DNA from: JAAUTG01 sp964458705
Lineage (GTDB): Bacteria > Bacteroidota > Bacteroidia > Chitinophagales > Saprospiraceae
Length of the DNA: 45,212 bases
Reading direction: 5' to 3'
Assembly (NCBI GenBank): GCA_964458705.1
Contig: CAYWKD010000031.1
Span: 1-45,212 of the forward strand
Under the pieces are notes generated by a model. It saw nothing but the letters and a program-made list of their open reading frames with translations, had not been told where the DNA came from and did not search any database. Shown piece after piece: positions 24,892 through 33,798 of this stretch (positions are counted from its first letter, which is position 1; every line of letters starts with the position of its first letter). A program made the position numbers and the translations under genes.

Positions 24892-25063
24892 GTATTTGGA
24901 AGAAGTTACTCTGTTTTAAATCGTAAAATAAGAACGAAATAAATGGCATAAATGTCTTTGATTCAAGCATTTTTTGTTCTTTTTTTTACGTGCTAAAATT
25001 GTAAAACGACTTAATTGTCAAAGGAGTTCTAAGAGTACCTTACTTTGTGCGAATGAATTAGAT

Positions 25064-26164
25064 TTATGCTTTTCTCCAGACCTCCCCCCAATTTATATCT
25101 TTATAAGTATCAAAAACGAAAGCCCCTAATGCGCTGAAAATAAATGCTACTGCAATGCTGCCAAGTACTAAAATAGAGCGAATAGGTCGAGACTTTGTAA
25201 CTGGTATTGCAGCAGTTTCTACGAGTATGATGGAGGAAATATTGGCACTGTTAGCTGCTTTCAGTTGTTTTAAGCGTTCTTTATCGTAAGTAATTTGCTT
25301 GATTGCTTGATTGTACTCTTCTTCTAGGGCTTGCACGATTGGCATACCCGCATTGAACCGTTGTAAAGTAGTATCTAAATTAGCAATTTCACTTTTGAGT
25401 CCTGCTACCATCGCACTGAGATAAGCAGCAGAATCTCTTGCCCCCTTGACACGCATTTTCTGAAAAGCGGCTAGTTTTGCTTCCGTTGATCTAAGTTTAG
25501 ATTCTTTACTAATAAGAGCATTTGCTAAGGATTCGCTTTGAGATTCGGTGTTGTATATACTGTATCTATTGCGTAGCCACTGAATGCTATCGCTCAATAT
25601 TTGATTGCTATGTTCTTTTTCCTTCACTGTATTCTCTATGGTATTAATCGTTTCTTTAGTTTTGAAAAGTTGCAGGTTGATTGTATCAATCTTCATTCTT
25701 GCAGCATTAGCCATTTGGGCTGCCAGCCTTGGGTCTCTGTCTTCTATTGAAAGCTGAATAGCATCACGCTTGGTTTTGGTAGCTTCGTATAATCCTCTGA
25801 AATGCTCTTTTACATAATAAGAGGCTTTGGCACTTGAAGTATCAATATCATAATGTTCATAGAGATTAAATCTATCAATTAGGTATTCTGCCAATTCATC
25901 CGATGCCGCAATAGTCAACAACCGATCATTGTCATTATTACTGCCGAAAGGCTGGGGGTCTCTAGTGGTTGTTCCAAAAAGACCTCGTTCTGTCAGCAAA
26001 TCTGGATTTTTGGAAAGGAATACAGTCGAGGATTTGTAATAAACAGGTAGCAACAGTGAAACAATGATGCTGCCAACACCAACAACTGTGCAAACAGTTA
26101 ATATGAATTTTAAGTATTTTACTAGTTGTTTGACAACACCAAGTAAGTTTTCCTTTTGCTCCAT
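25064..26164 (-). CDS. Wzz/chain-length-determinant family inner-membrane protein
   Basis: A 366-residue protein with the two-membrane-span layout of polysaccharide co-polymerases. The first span is at about 15-40 and ends in LLPVYYKSSTVF; the second is at about 329-353 (LVLGSIAVAFIFSALGAF). The large periplasmic part between them has coiled-coil helices (about 165-310). No tyrosine-kinase domain follows the second span. These proteins set the length of exported polysaccharides. No glycosyltransferase cluster is beside it, although a Wzx-like flippase lies 10 kb away. It is divergent from the ABC exporter gene. Confidence 0.85.
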   Translation of the reverse strand: MEQKENLLGVVKQLVKYLKFILTVCTVVGVGSIIVSLLLPVYYKSSTVFLSKNPDLLTERGLFGTTTRDPQPFGSNNDNDRLLTIAASDELAEYLIDRFNLYEHYDIDTSSAKASYYVKEHFRGLYEATKTKRDAIQLSIEDRDPRLAAQMANAARMKIDTINLQLFKTKETINTIENTVKEKEHSNQILSDSIQWLRNRYSIYNTESQSESLANALISKESKLRSTEAKLAAFQKMRVKGARDSAAYLSAMVAGLKSEIANLDTTLQRFNAGMPIVQALEEEYNQAIKQITYDKERLKQLKAANSANISSIILVETAAIPVTKSRPIRSILVLGSIAVAFIFSALGAFVFDTYKDINWGEVWRKA

Positions 26165-26183
26165 GAAAAAATTAATTATCCAA

Positions 26184-26191
26184 CAAAAGTA
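26184..26191 (-). promoter_or_regulatory. -7 box upstream of the Wzz-like gene
   Basis: Read on the minus strand the sequence is TACTTTTG, which fits TAnnTTTG. It lies 20 bp before the start codon. The matching -33 element is not clear. Confidence 0.45.
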
Positions 26192-26357
26192 GAAAAAGAT
26201 TTCAGATACTCTAATGGGCTTTTGAAGAGATTAAGCGCACTACTAAATTTGAAGCTAATAACTTCAGTAACATTTGAACAATACTGTAAATTGTAGGGTT
26301 CTGAACAATAGTAATTTGGAATGTGGTTTTCGCGTTCAATCAACAAATCCTTGACAT

Positions 26358-28145
26358 TTGAAACATCTTCAGTATCTCAATAAATTTTTTGTCCGCTATA
26401 AGGGTCTTTTCCTTTTGGGCATCGTTTTCGTTGCATTCTCCAACTATTTTAGAGTATTACAACCACAGGTCATTCGCCAAGCATTTGATTTGGTTATTGA
26501 AAATATTAATCTCTACAAGCAATTCAACGAATTTGAACTGCAAGAAACACTGCTGCAATTCATTGGCAAGACGCTACTGTTTTTTGGAGCGCTAGTATTG
26601 CTATTTGCCTTTCTGATGGGTGTGTTCATGTACTTCATGCGTCAGACCATTATTGTAATGTCCCGATTAGTAGAATATGATCTACGAAAAGAATTGTTTC
26701 AGCAGTATGAAAGACTACACTTAGCTTTTTATCGAAAAAATAATACAGGAGATTTGATGTCCAGAATCACAGAGGACGTTACGAAAGTTCGTATGTATCT
26801 GGGTCCTGCGGTGCTGTATGGAATTAATTTGATTTCGCTATTTGCTTTTGTTATTACTTCCATGCTAAATGTCAATGTAGAGTTAACGCTTTACTCACTT
26901 GCACCGCTTCCAATTTTATCTATTTCAATCTATTACGTCAGTAGCTTAATTAACAAAAAGAGTGAGATCATTCAGAAGAAATTAGCATCATTAAACAGTG
27001 CCGCTCAAGAAGTCTATTCAGGTATTCGAGTCATCAAATCGTATGTAGAAGAAACGCAAATGGAACGTTTCTTTGCAACTCAGAGTGAGGAATACAAAAA
27101 GAACTCCATGGCGCTAGCCAAAATTGATGCTTTGTTTTTCCCGCTAATGTTGCTTCTAATTGGGACAAGCACGGTAATAACGGTCTTTGTAGGAGGGCTA
27201 AAAGTGATGCAAGGCATCATTACACCAGGAAATATTGCAGAGTTTGTGATCTATGTTAACATGCTAACTTGGCCAGTAACTTCCATTGGTTGGATAGCTT
27301 CTATTATTCAGCAAGCTGCTGCCTCCCAAAAGCGCATAAACGAATTTTTGGATGTGCCACCTGCCATTGAAAGTGAAAAAGAGGATTTTTATCCAGTCAA
27401 AGGTCATATTAAGTTTGATAATGTTTCCTTCACTTATCCCGACACAGGTATTGAGGCTTTAAAAAATATTTCTTTCGATTTAAAACCTGGAGAGAAGTTA
27501 GCCATTATTGGTCGTACAGGTTCAGGTAAGACGACTGTTGCTGATCTGCTGGTAAGAATGTACGACGCTACAACTGGTAGCATCTACATCGACGGAGTAG
27601 CAATTAAAAATCACAGCCTTTCCAACATCCGCAAAAAAGTGGGCTATGTGCCACAAGATGTTTTTCTTTTTTCTGATACCATCGCTAATAATATAGCTTT
27701 TGGAAGGCGTGCTGCCAGTCGCCAAGAAGTCATAGAATATGCTAAGTATGCCTCTGTTTATGAGGATATCATGGGACTATCGAACGGTTTTGATACAATG
27801 GTCGGAGAGCGAGGCGTAACGCTTTCGGGTGGACAGAAACAGCGAGTTTCTATTGCTAGGGCACTCATTAAGCAGCCCGACATACTCGTTTTAGACGATT
27901 GTTTGTCCGCAGTTGATACTAAAACAGAAAAGCAGATTCTTGATTATTTCAACAATGTGCTAGCGGATAAAACGGTAGTAATTATTACTCATCGCATTTA
28001 CTCTCTACTGGAATTTGATAAGATTATTGTGCTTGAGGATGGTGCTATTGTTGAAGAAGGATTACATCAAGAACTCATCAATAATGGAGGTTATTACAGC
28101 GATTTATTCGAGAAGCAGAGTATTGAGGAAGTTTTGGTGGAGTAG
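26358..28145 (+). CDS. ABC exporter, fused membrane and ATPase domains
   Basis: A 595-residue half-transporter of the MsbA/multidrug type. Residues 15-310 contain six membrane spans; the nucleotide-binding domain (about 350-590) has Walker A GRTGSGKT near 385, the signature LSGGQKQR near 489, Walker B ILVLDDCLSAVD and the H-loop ITHR. It should work as a dimer exporting lipids or other hydrophobic compounds. The start is unusual: a TTG at 26358 lies directly after an in-frame TGA, and the first in-frame ATG falls inside a membrane span, so TTG is almost certainly used. A dispersed repeat follows the stop. Confidence 0.93.
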   Translation: MKHLQYLNKFFVRYKGLFLLGIVFVAFSNYFRVLQPQVIRQAFDLVIENINLYKQFNEFELQETLLQFIGKTLLFFGALVLLFAFLMGVFMYFMRQTIIVMSRLVEYDLRKELFQQYERLHLAFYRKNNTGDLMSRITEDVTKVRMYLGPAVLYGINLISLFAFVITSMLNVNVELTLYSLAPLPILSISIYYVSSLINKKSEIIQKKLASLNSAAQEVYSGIRVIKSYVEETQMERFFATQSEEYKKNSMALAKIDALFFPLMLLLIGTSTVITVFVGGLKVMQGIITPGNIAEFVIYVNMLTWPVTSIGWIASIIQQAAASQKRINEFLDVPPAIESEKEDFYPVKGHIKFDNVSFTYPDTGIEALKNISFDLKPGEKLAIIGRTGSGKTTVADLLVRMYDATTGSIYIDGVAIKNHSLSNIRKKVGYVPQDVFLFSDTIANNIAFGRRAASRQEVIEYAKYASVYEDIMGLSNGFDTMVGERGVTLSGGQKQRVSIARALIKQPDILVLDDCLSAVDTKTEKQILDYFNNVLADKTVVIITHRIYSLLEFDKIIVLEDGAIVEEGLHQELINNGGYYSDLFEKQSIEEVLVE

Positions 28146-28153
28146 AGAAAAGT

Positions 28154-28187
28154 TGAGTAACTGGACAAACTTGTTGACAGGTTTAGA
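28154..28187 (+). repeat. 34-bp dispersed repeat, copy 1
   Basis: This segment, starting TGAGTAACTGGACAAA and ending AGGTTTAGA, matches 41909-41942 at 29 of 34 positions. It lies eight bases after the ABC exporter stop. A weak inverted counterpart may lie around 28203-28230. Confidence 0.6.
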
Positions 28188-28268
28188 TGGTTTAGACGAA
28201 TAAACATATAGACCTTTCCACTTCCTTAATGAATAAGAAATTGGGTTGAATCGCTTAGTTTCGCTTCA

Positions 28269-29033
28269 CTAAATTGTAAGGTTTAAGCCGTCATAAGCAA
28301 TGGTAACATCTTTTGGTAAAGTAGGAGCAACATCAACATATTTTCCCATTCTATGGCTAATGTGCGTAAGATAAGTATGTTGGGGTTGAATTACTTCAAT
28401 CAATGAAAGGGCTTCTTCTAAGTTTTGATGGGTCAAATGAGCAGCTTGATGTAGTGAACTGAGCACTAATATCTGCGTTCCTTTAACTTTTTCTAGCTCC
28501 TCCGCACTAATCGTTTTAATATCAGTAATGTAGGTGAAGTCATCTATGCGAAACCCTAGAACGGGCAATTTACCGTGCATCACTTCAATAGGTACGACTT
28601 TTATTCCTTCTATTACAAAAGGTTGTTCTTTTGAAATGGTCTTTAATCGAACTTTAGGTATGCCAGGGTAATCTTTTCCATTAAATATATAGTAGAACCG
28701 TTGCTTGAGGTCTTTTTGAACAGGCTCAGTAGCATAAACTGGTACATCTTTTTTTTGCAAAAAATTATATGCTCGCACCTCATCCAATCCAATGACGTGA
28801 TCGTTATGCTCATGTGTAATCAGCACGGCATCTATCTTTTTGATTTTTGCGCTTAGCATCTGCTGCCGAAAGTCTGAACCGACATCTATCTGTAAATGCA
28901 CTCCATTTACTTCCAAATGTGCCGAAGTTCGCAGGCGTTGGTCTCTTGGATCACTAGAAGTGCAGGCTTCACAATCACAGCCAATCATCGGAACGCCTGT
29001 TGAGGTGCCAGTGCCTAAAAATGTGAGTTTCAT
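28269..29033 (-). CDS. PhnP-like metallo-beta-lactamase-fold phosphodiesterase
   Basis: A 254-residue MBL-fold enzyme. It begins KLTFLGTGTSTGVPMIGC and has the N-terminal cysteine zinc cluster of the PhnP group (Cys19, Cys21, Cys24). The main metal motif HEHNDH spans 74-79, and later metal ligands are in VMHGKLPVLGF, YITDIK and LTHISHRMGK. The family includes PhnP, which cleaves phosphoribosyl cyclic phosphate, and lipoyl or octanoyl-type hydrolases. The true substrate is unknown. It is read after the 94-residue gene directly upstream, with a gap of seven bases. Confidence 0.87.
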   Translation of the reverse strand: MKLTFLGTGTSTGVPMIGCDCEACTSSDPRDQRLRTSAHLEVNGVHLQIDVGSDFRQQMLSAKIKKIDAVLITHEHNDHVIGLDEVRAYNFLQKKDVPVYATEPVQKDLKQRFYYIFNGKDYPGIPKVRLKTISKEQPFVIEGIKVVPIEVMHGKLPVLGFRIDDFTYITDIKTISAEELEKVKGTQILVLSSLHQAAHLTHQNLEEALSLIEVIQPQHTYLTHISHRMGKYVDVAPTLPKDVTIAYDGLNLTI

Positions 29034-29040
29034 AGAGAGG

Positions 29041-29325
29041 TTAGTTTTCTGTTTCCGTATCTTCGGATCGAATTTTGATCAACTGCTGATATGTTTTTTG
29101 CGACTTATCACTCAAGATATTTTCTACAATTTCTACTTTATCAATGATGTCTTGGAGGCTATTGATACGAGCTTCTATATCAAAAAAACTATTAATAATG
29201 ATAATTTTTTGATCCTTGACCAATGCGTAACCACTTTGAAAGCTACCTTTTTCGTATCGGATTATGTAGCCTGATTCCTCAAGCAGCAACTCCAACTTCT
29301 TTAATGTATGTTTTGTGTTTTTCAC
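29041..29325 (-). CDS. Small conserved hypothetical protein next to the MBL hydrolase
   Basis: A 94-residue protein with no signal peptide. The first half (about 1-52) looks like a compact alpha/beta domain: KLELLLEESGYIIRYEKGSF followed by SGYALVKDQKIIIINSFFD. The second half is helical and highly charged (INSLQDIIDKVEIVENIL), ending in an acidic tail. I recall small proteins of this kind beside the MBL gene in Bacteroidota, but cannot name a function. It lies seven bases upstream of the MBL gene and is surely co-transcribed. Confidence 0.7.
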   Translation of the reverse strand: MKNTKHTLKKLELLLEESGYIIRYEKGSFQSGYALVKDQKIIIINSFFDIEARINSLQDIIDKVEIVENILSDKSQKTYQQLIKIRSEDTETEN

Positions 29326-29478
29326 TTCGAGTGTTTCTATTTCTGTGCCAAAAATACTAAGAAACTATTAGAATATAATTTAGAAACGGGCAGGATGTAT
29401 TTCGGAATGTTACTAAACATAGACTCGTTAGCTTATTTTAATTTTATTATTTTCGTACTTAATACAAAACAAAACAAA

Positions 29479-30522
29479 ATGAAAAGTAACTTAATTATCC
29501 TTTTTTTATCCTGCTGTATTCTAGCATGCAGTAACATTGATAGATCAACAAATGGGAATGACGCAAGGACAGCAAAGCAATATCCTACCACAGGTTCAAT
29601 AGAAGCATTGGATGAGTCGTTTAGTGAAATTATTGCCAGCGATGCTGCCATTGAAATACTGGCAGAAGGCTTCACTTGGTCAGAAGGACCAGTCTGGATA
29701 GATTCCTTGAATAGTGTGCTTTTTTCTGATGTCCCAGAGAATCGAATTTGGCGTTGGTCGGAAGCGGATAGCCTTCAGCTCTACTTAGAGCCATCGGGCT
29801 ATCTTGATGAAGTGGAAATAAGCGAACCCGGTTCTAATGGTTTGATACTAGATAATAATGGTCGCTTAATCCTATGTCAGCATGGAGAACGACAAGTTGC
29901 TTATATGGACGCACCTTTGAATGCACCTAAGTCTAAATTTGTTGCGCTCGCTCAACAGTACGAAGGAAAGCGATTTAACAGCCCCAATGACTTAGTCATT
30001 GATCGTCAAGGTAATATATACTTCACCGATCCGCCTTATGGATTACCTCAACAAATGAATGATCCTCAGAAGGAAATACCTTTTCAGGGTGTGTATCGCC
30101 GAAACTTAGATGGGAGCATTGATTTGCTTGTTGATTCGCTCACTCGTCCAAATGGGGTTGAACTTACGCCAGATGAAAAGACACTTTATGTCGCTGTTTC
30201 TGATCCTGAACGCGCTTATTGGATGGCTTATGACTTACAATCAGATGGTCAACTTAACAATGCCAGAATTTTTCATGATACTACTCCAGATGTAGGAAAA
30301 GCAGGAAGAAAAGGCGTTCCAGACGGCATGGTAGTTCACTCGAATGGAATAGTATTTGGCACGGGACCTGGCGGCGTTTGGGTGCTTTCTAAAGATGGCA
30401 AATTGCTGGGTAAAATTTTGACTGGTCAAGCCACTGCCAATTGCACTTTAAATGCTAGGGAAGAATACCTTTACATGACAGCGGATATGTATTTAATGCG
30501 AGTCAAGCTAAAGAATGAGTGA
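29479..30522 (+). CDS. SMP-30/gluconolactonase family lipoprotein
   Basis: A 347-residue lipoprotein read from the ATG at 29479, which gives the signal MKSNLIILFLSCCILAC with the lipid-bearing Cys. The six-bladed propeller of the SMP-30/gluconolactonase family follows: the metal-site Glu is in WSEGPVW, then SPNDLVIDRQGNIYFTDPPYG, the RPNGVELTPDEKTLYV block and a late VPDGMVVHSNGIVFG segment. Relatives open sugar lactones such as gluconolactone, which would fit downstream of the sugar dehydrogenase at 1617-3059, although the genes are 26 kb apart. A TATTTTCG variant -7 box lies at 29448-29455. Confidence 0.9.
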   Translation: MKSNLIILFLSCCILACSNIDRSTNGNDARTAKQYPTTGSIEALDESFSEIIASDAAIEILAEGFTWSEGPVWIDSLNSVLFSDVPENRIWRWSEADSLQLYLEPSGYLDEVEISEPGSNGLILDNNGRLILCQHGERQVAYMDAPLNAPKSKFVALAQQYEGKRFNSPNDLVIDRQGNIYFTDPPYGLPQQMNDPQKEIPFQGVYRRNLDGSIDLLVDSLTRPNGVELTPDEKTLYVAVSDPERAYWMAYDLQSDGQLNNARIFHDTTPDVGKAGRKGVPDGMVVHSNGIVFGTGPGGVWVLSKDGKLLGKILTGQATANCTLNAREEYLYMTADMYLMRVKLKNE

Positions 30523-30621
30523 GAACTCCATCTTTGCAAGCCTTATTTTACGCTATTCTAACGCTTCGGCAGACTATATTTTATATAATTGTAATGTATT
30601 TAGAAAAAAAACTTACTCAAT

Positions 30622-33600
30622 ATGAAAAATTGGAATATTATTCTATCTGCAACTGTAACATTGTTGTTGACATCAATCGGAATCGCTCAGGATTTGACCT
30701 TAGATGGAACTATATTAAATGCGCTTGAATATCGCTGTGTCGGTCCTACTCGTGGAGGGCGAGTTACAACCGTAGCTGGTGATGCCAACCATCCTAATAC
30801 TTATTATTTTGGCAGCACTGGTGGTGGCGTATGGAAGACAGAAGATTATGGCATCACATGGAAAAATATATCAGATGGGTATTTTGACTCTCCTTCCATT
30901 GGTTCGATTAGTGTTGCGCCGTCTAACTCAAAAATAATTTACGTAGGGACTGGATCAGATGGAATGCGATCTAATGTAATAGCAGGAAAGGGAGTTTACA
31001 AATCATTAGATGCAGGCAAAACTTGGAAACACATCGGACTAAAAGCAACTGGACAAATTGGTGCAGTGGAAGTGCATCCAACCAATCCTAATATAGCTTA
31101 TGTAGCTGCTATTGGCAATGCTTTTGCACCCAATGAAGAACGGGGACTATACAGGACAAAAGACGGTGGAGCAACCTGGGATAAAGTCCTGTTTATTTCC
31201 GACACAGTAGGCGTAGTGGATATGGAGTTTGCGCCAGATAACCCAAATACGATTTACGCTTCACTATGGCGGGGCGAACGAAAACCTTGGACAATAATTA
31301 GTGGAGGAAAAGTAGGAGGCATTTATAAATCAACGGACGGAGGCGACAATTGGAATAAGCTCGGCGGTGGTTTACCAACAGGTATTATCGGTAAAATAGA
31401 CTTAGCCGTTTCGCCCGCCAATCCAGAGGTGTTGTACGCACTAGTTGAAGCACCAGAAGGAGAGGGTGGATTATATCGTTCAAATGATCGAGGCGCAACT
31501 TTTAAGTTGATGAGTACCGAAGAAGGCTTGCTAGATCGCCCGTTTTATTTTTGCAATGTCGAAGTCAATCCTCAAAATGAAAATACGGTATATGTGATGG
31601 CAACGCGCTATTACCGTTCCACTAATTCGGGCAAAAACTGGCAGAGGCTGAGCGTTCCACACGGCGATAATCACGATATGTGGATCAATCCCAAGGATAC
31701 ATTAAATTTTATTCAAGCCAACGACGGCGGCGCCAATATTACTCATAATGGTGGAAAATCATGGTCAACGCAGCACAATCAGCTTACTTCAGAGCTTTAC
31801 CAAGTAGAAGTAGATAATCAAATACCATACTGGCTCTACGCTGGGCAGCAAGATAATTACACGACGATTGCTGTTCCGAGTTTACCTACTCCAACGCTTC
31901 CAGGCAGTGGACTGGATTATTGGATGGCAACAGGTGGCTGCGAGACGGGACCTGCTGTGCCAAAGCCCAACAATCACAACATTGTGTACGCTAACTGCAA
32001 AGGGCGTTTCGGGGTGTTTGATAAAACCACTGGACAGGAAAAACAATATTATGTCGGGGCTTCTAATATGTATGGGCATCACACAAAAGACTTAAAGTAC
32101 CGCTTTCAGCGAGTGTCGCCGATTCATGTTTCACCACACAATCCCGATGTGGTATATCATACTTCGCAGTATGTTCACAAAACAATGGACGATGGCAAAA
32201 CTTGGGAAACGATTTCTCCAGATTTGACGGCATTTACGCCTGAAACACAGATGGTTTCTGGAAGTCCGATTACAAGAGATGTAACAGGAGAAGAAGTTTA
32301 CAGCACGATTTATGCCATCAGAGAATCAAAATTGGAAGAAGGTTTGATTTGGGTTGGAGCAAATGATGGACCAGTGCATGTAACCAAAGACGGAGGTAAA
32401 AACTGGAAAAATGTAACGCCGAAGTCCTTGCCCAATGGGGGGCGGGTGGACTGCGTAGAGACATCCGTACATCAAGAAGGCAAAGCCTACATTGCAGTTC
32501 TGCGCTATCAACTCGGGGATTCAAAGCCCTACATTTTCAAAACAACCGACTACGGTGAAAATTGGGAATTGCTCACGACAGGTAATAATGGCTTACCGGA
32601 TGATTTTCCGACTAGAGTGGTGAGAGAAGACCCAGATCGAGCGGGTGTTTTGTATGCAGGTACAGAATATGGTTTGTTCATTTCCTTGAACGATGGTAAA
32701 ACTTGGCAGTCTTTCCAGCAAAACCTACCCATCACGCCAATTACAGATATTAAAGTACATCAGCAGGATTTGGTGCTTTCTACAATGGGGCGTGCGTTTT
32801 GGATATTGGATAACCTAACGCCAATTCATCAACTTTCCTCTGATATTGCCGCTAAAAAAGTGCATCTTTTTCAGCCGAAAGCTGCTTACAGAATGCGCTA
32901 TCGCTCAAGAGGAGCAGTGGATTATCCTAGCCCTGCTGCGATTATTGACTATCACTTATCAGAAGTGCCAGCAGGTGAACTACAACTGATAATTCTGGAT
33001 GCTCAAAGAAAAACAGTGGCTGCTTTTAGTAGTGAAACACCAGAGGAAAAGGAAAAAATGGAGCGCGATATGTCCACAGAGTTTATGCGAGGCGGCGGCA
33101 AAGATGGATTACTGAAGTCAAAAGGTTTGCACCGCTTTCGTTGGGATATGCGCCACGAAGGAGCTTGGGATAAGAATATCAGTCGAAGAGGGGCAAGAGG
33201 CACAATGGTGGCACCGGGCAAGTATTATGCCGTCTTGAAAGTGGGGAACGAAAGCCAAGAAGTAGCGTTCGAGGTAAAAGCCGATCCGAGAGTAATAGCA
33301 TCGGGGGTGAATTTGGCGGACTTGGAAGCACAGCGAGATTTGGCGCTCAAAGTAACCGCCCTACAAAGCGAAGCGAAGCAACTAGCGCACAATTTGGAGC
33401 AGGATATGGAGCAGTTGCAGTCCGCCACCGAAGCGAAGAAAAAGAAAAAATTAGTGGAAGAGCTAGTCGCTTTAGAAGCGTACAATGCTCAATTCAACAC
33501 CGCAGAAGGTCGCTACATGCAGCCGATGCTGCTAGCGCAGATAAGCTATCTGAACAGCATGATTAATCGCGCCGATCAGCGACCGGGTAAGGATGCCTAC

Positions 33601-33696
33601 GATCGCTTTGAGGAATTGCGTAAAGAGCTGGAGCAGTTGAAATCGGCTTATACTACTTTTCGAGAAGAATCGAAGGTGCTGGGGGATGACGATTAG
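30622..33696 (+). CDS. Secreted BNR/sortilin (VPS10)-like beta-propeller protein
   Basis: A 1024-residue exported protein with signal MKNWNIILSATVTLLLTSIGIAQ. Most of the protein is Asp-box repeats, such as TEDYGITWKNI, SLDAGKTWKHI, TKDGGATWDKV, STDGGDNWNKL and TTDYGENWELL, which fold into large propellers like those of sortilin and xyloglucanases. The C-terminal third has a beta domain (about 745-890) and a helical, Lys/Glu-rich end. No type IX C-terminal sorting domain was seen. The group is often annotated as glycosyl hydrolase, but catalytic residues cannot be assigned; binding or peptide processing is equally possible. It follows the lactonase gene by 99 bp in the same direction. Confidence 0.88.
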   Translation: MKNWNIILSATVTLLLTSIGIAQDLTLDGTILNALEYRCVGPTRGGRVTTVAGDANHPNTYYFGSTGGGVWKTEDYGITWKNISDGYFDSPSIGSISVAPSNSKIIYVGTGSDGMRSNVIAGKGVYKSLDAGKTWKHIGLKATGQIGAVEVHPTNPNIAYVAAIGNAFAPNEERGLYRTKDGGATWDKVLFISDTVGVVDMEFAPDNPNTIYASLWRGERKPWTIISGGKVGGIYKSTDGGDNWNKLGGGLPTGIIGKIDLAVSPANPEVLYALVEAPEGEGGLYRSNDRGATFKLMSTEEGLLDRPFYFCNVEVNPQNENTVYVMATRYYRSTNSGKNWQRLSVPHGDNHDMWINPKDTLNFIQANDGGANITHNGGKSWSTQHNQLTSELYQVEVDNQIPYWLYAGQQDNYTTIAVPSLPTPTLPGSGLDYWMATGGCETGPAVPKPNNHNIVYANCKGRFGVFDKTTGQEKQYYVGASNMYGHHTKDLKYRFQRVSPIHVSPHNPDVVYHTSQYVHKTMDDGKTWETISPDLTAFTPETQMVSGSPITRDVTGEEVYSTIYAIRESKLEEGLIWVGANDGPVHVTKDGGKNWKNVTPKSLPNGGRVDCVETSVHQEGKAYIAVLRYQLGDSKPYIFKTTDYGENWELLTTGNNGLPDDFPTRVVREDPDRAGVLYAGTEYGLFISLNDGKTWQSFQQNLPITPITDIKVHQQDLVLSTMGRAFWILDNLTPIHQLSSDIAAKKVHLFQPKAAYRMRYRSRGAVDYPSPAAIIDYHLSEVPAGELQLIILDAQRKTVAAFSSETPEEKEKMERDMSTEFMRGGGKDGLLKSKGLHRFRWDMRHEGAWDKNISRRGARGTMVAPGKYYAVLKVGNESQEVAFEVKADPRVIASGVNLADLEAQRDLALKVTALQSEAKQLAHNLEQDMEQLQSATEAKKKKKLVEELVALEAYNAQFNTAEGRYMQPMLLAQISYLNSMINRADQRPGKDAYDRFEELRKELEQLKSAYTTFREESKVLGDDD

Positions 33697-33738
33697 GCGA
33701 AGGCTTAGCATCATGCTAAACACAAAGTCGGCTCGCCT
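33695..33738 (+). terminator. Nested hairpins after the BNR gene
   Basis: TTAGCAT (33705-33711) pairs with ATGCTAA (33713-33719) around one base, and an outer AGGCGA (33695-33700) pairs with TCGCCT (33733-33738). The outer stem overlaps the BNR stop codon. It lies between two same-strand genes and may end transcription or limit read-through; there is no T-run directly after it. Confidence 0.45.
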
Positions 33739-33798
33739 TAGGGTTTAGCGCCAGACTTTTAAAAATAGCTGTATATTCGTTTTAAAATTTAAAGATAC

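Noticed and set aside
30622..33696. Type IX secretion cargo with C-terminal sorting domain
   Set aside because: The protein ends in a charged helical segment; the Gly/Lys-rich beta sorting domain is not visible.
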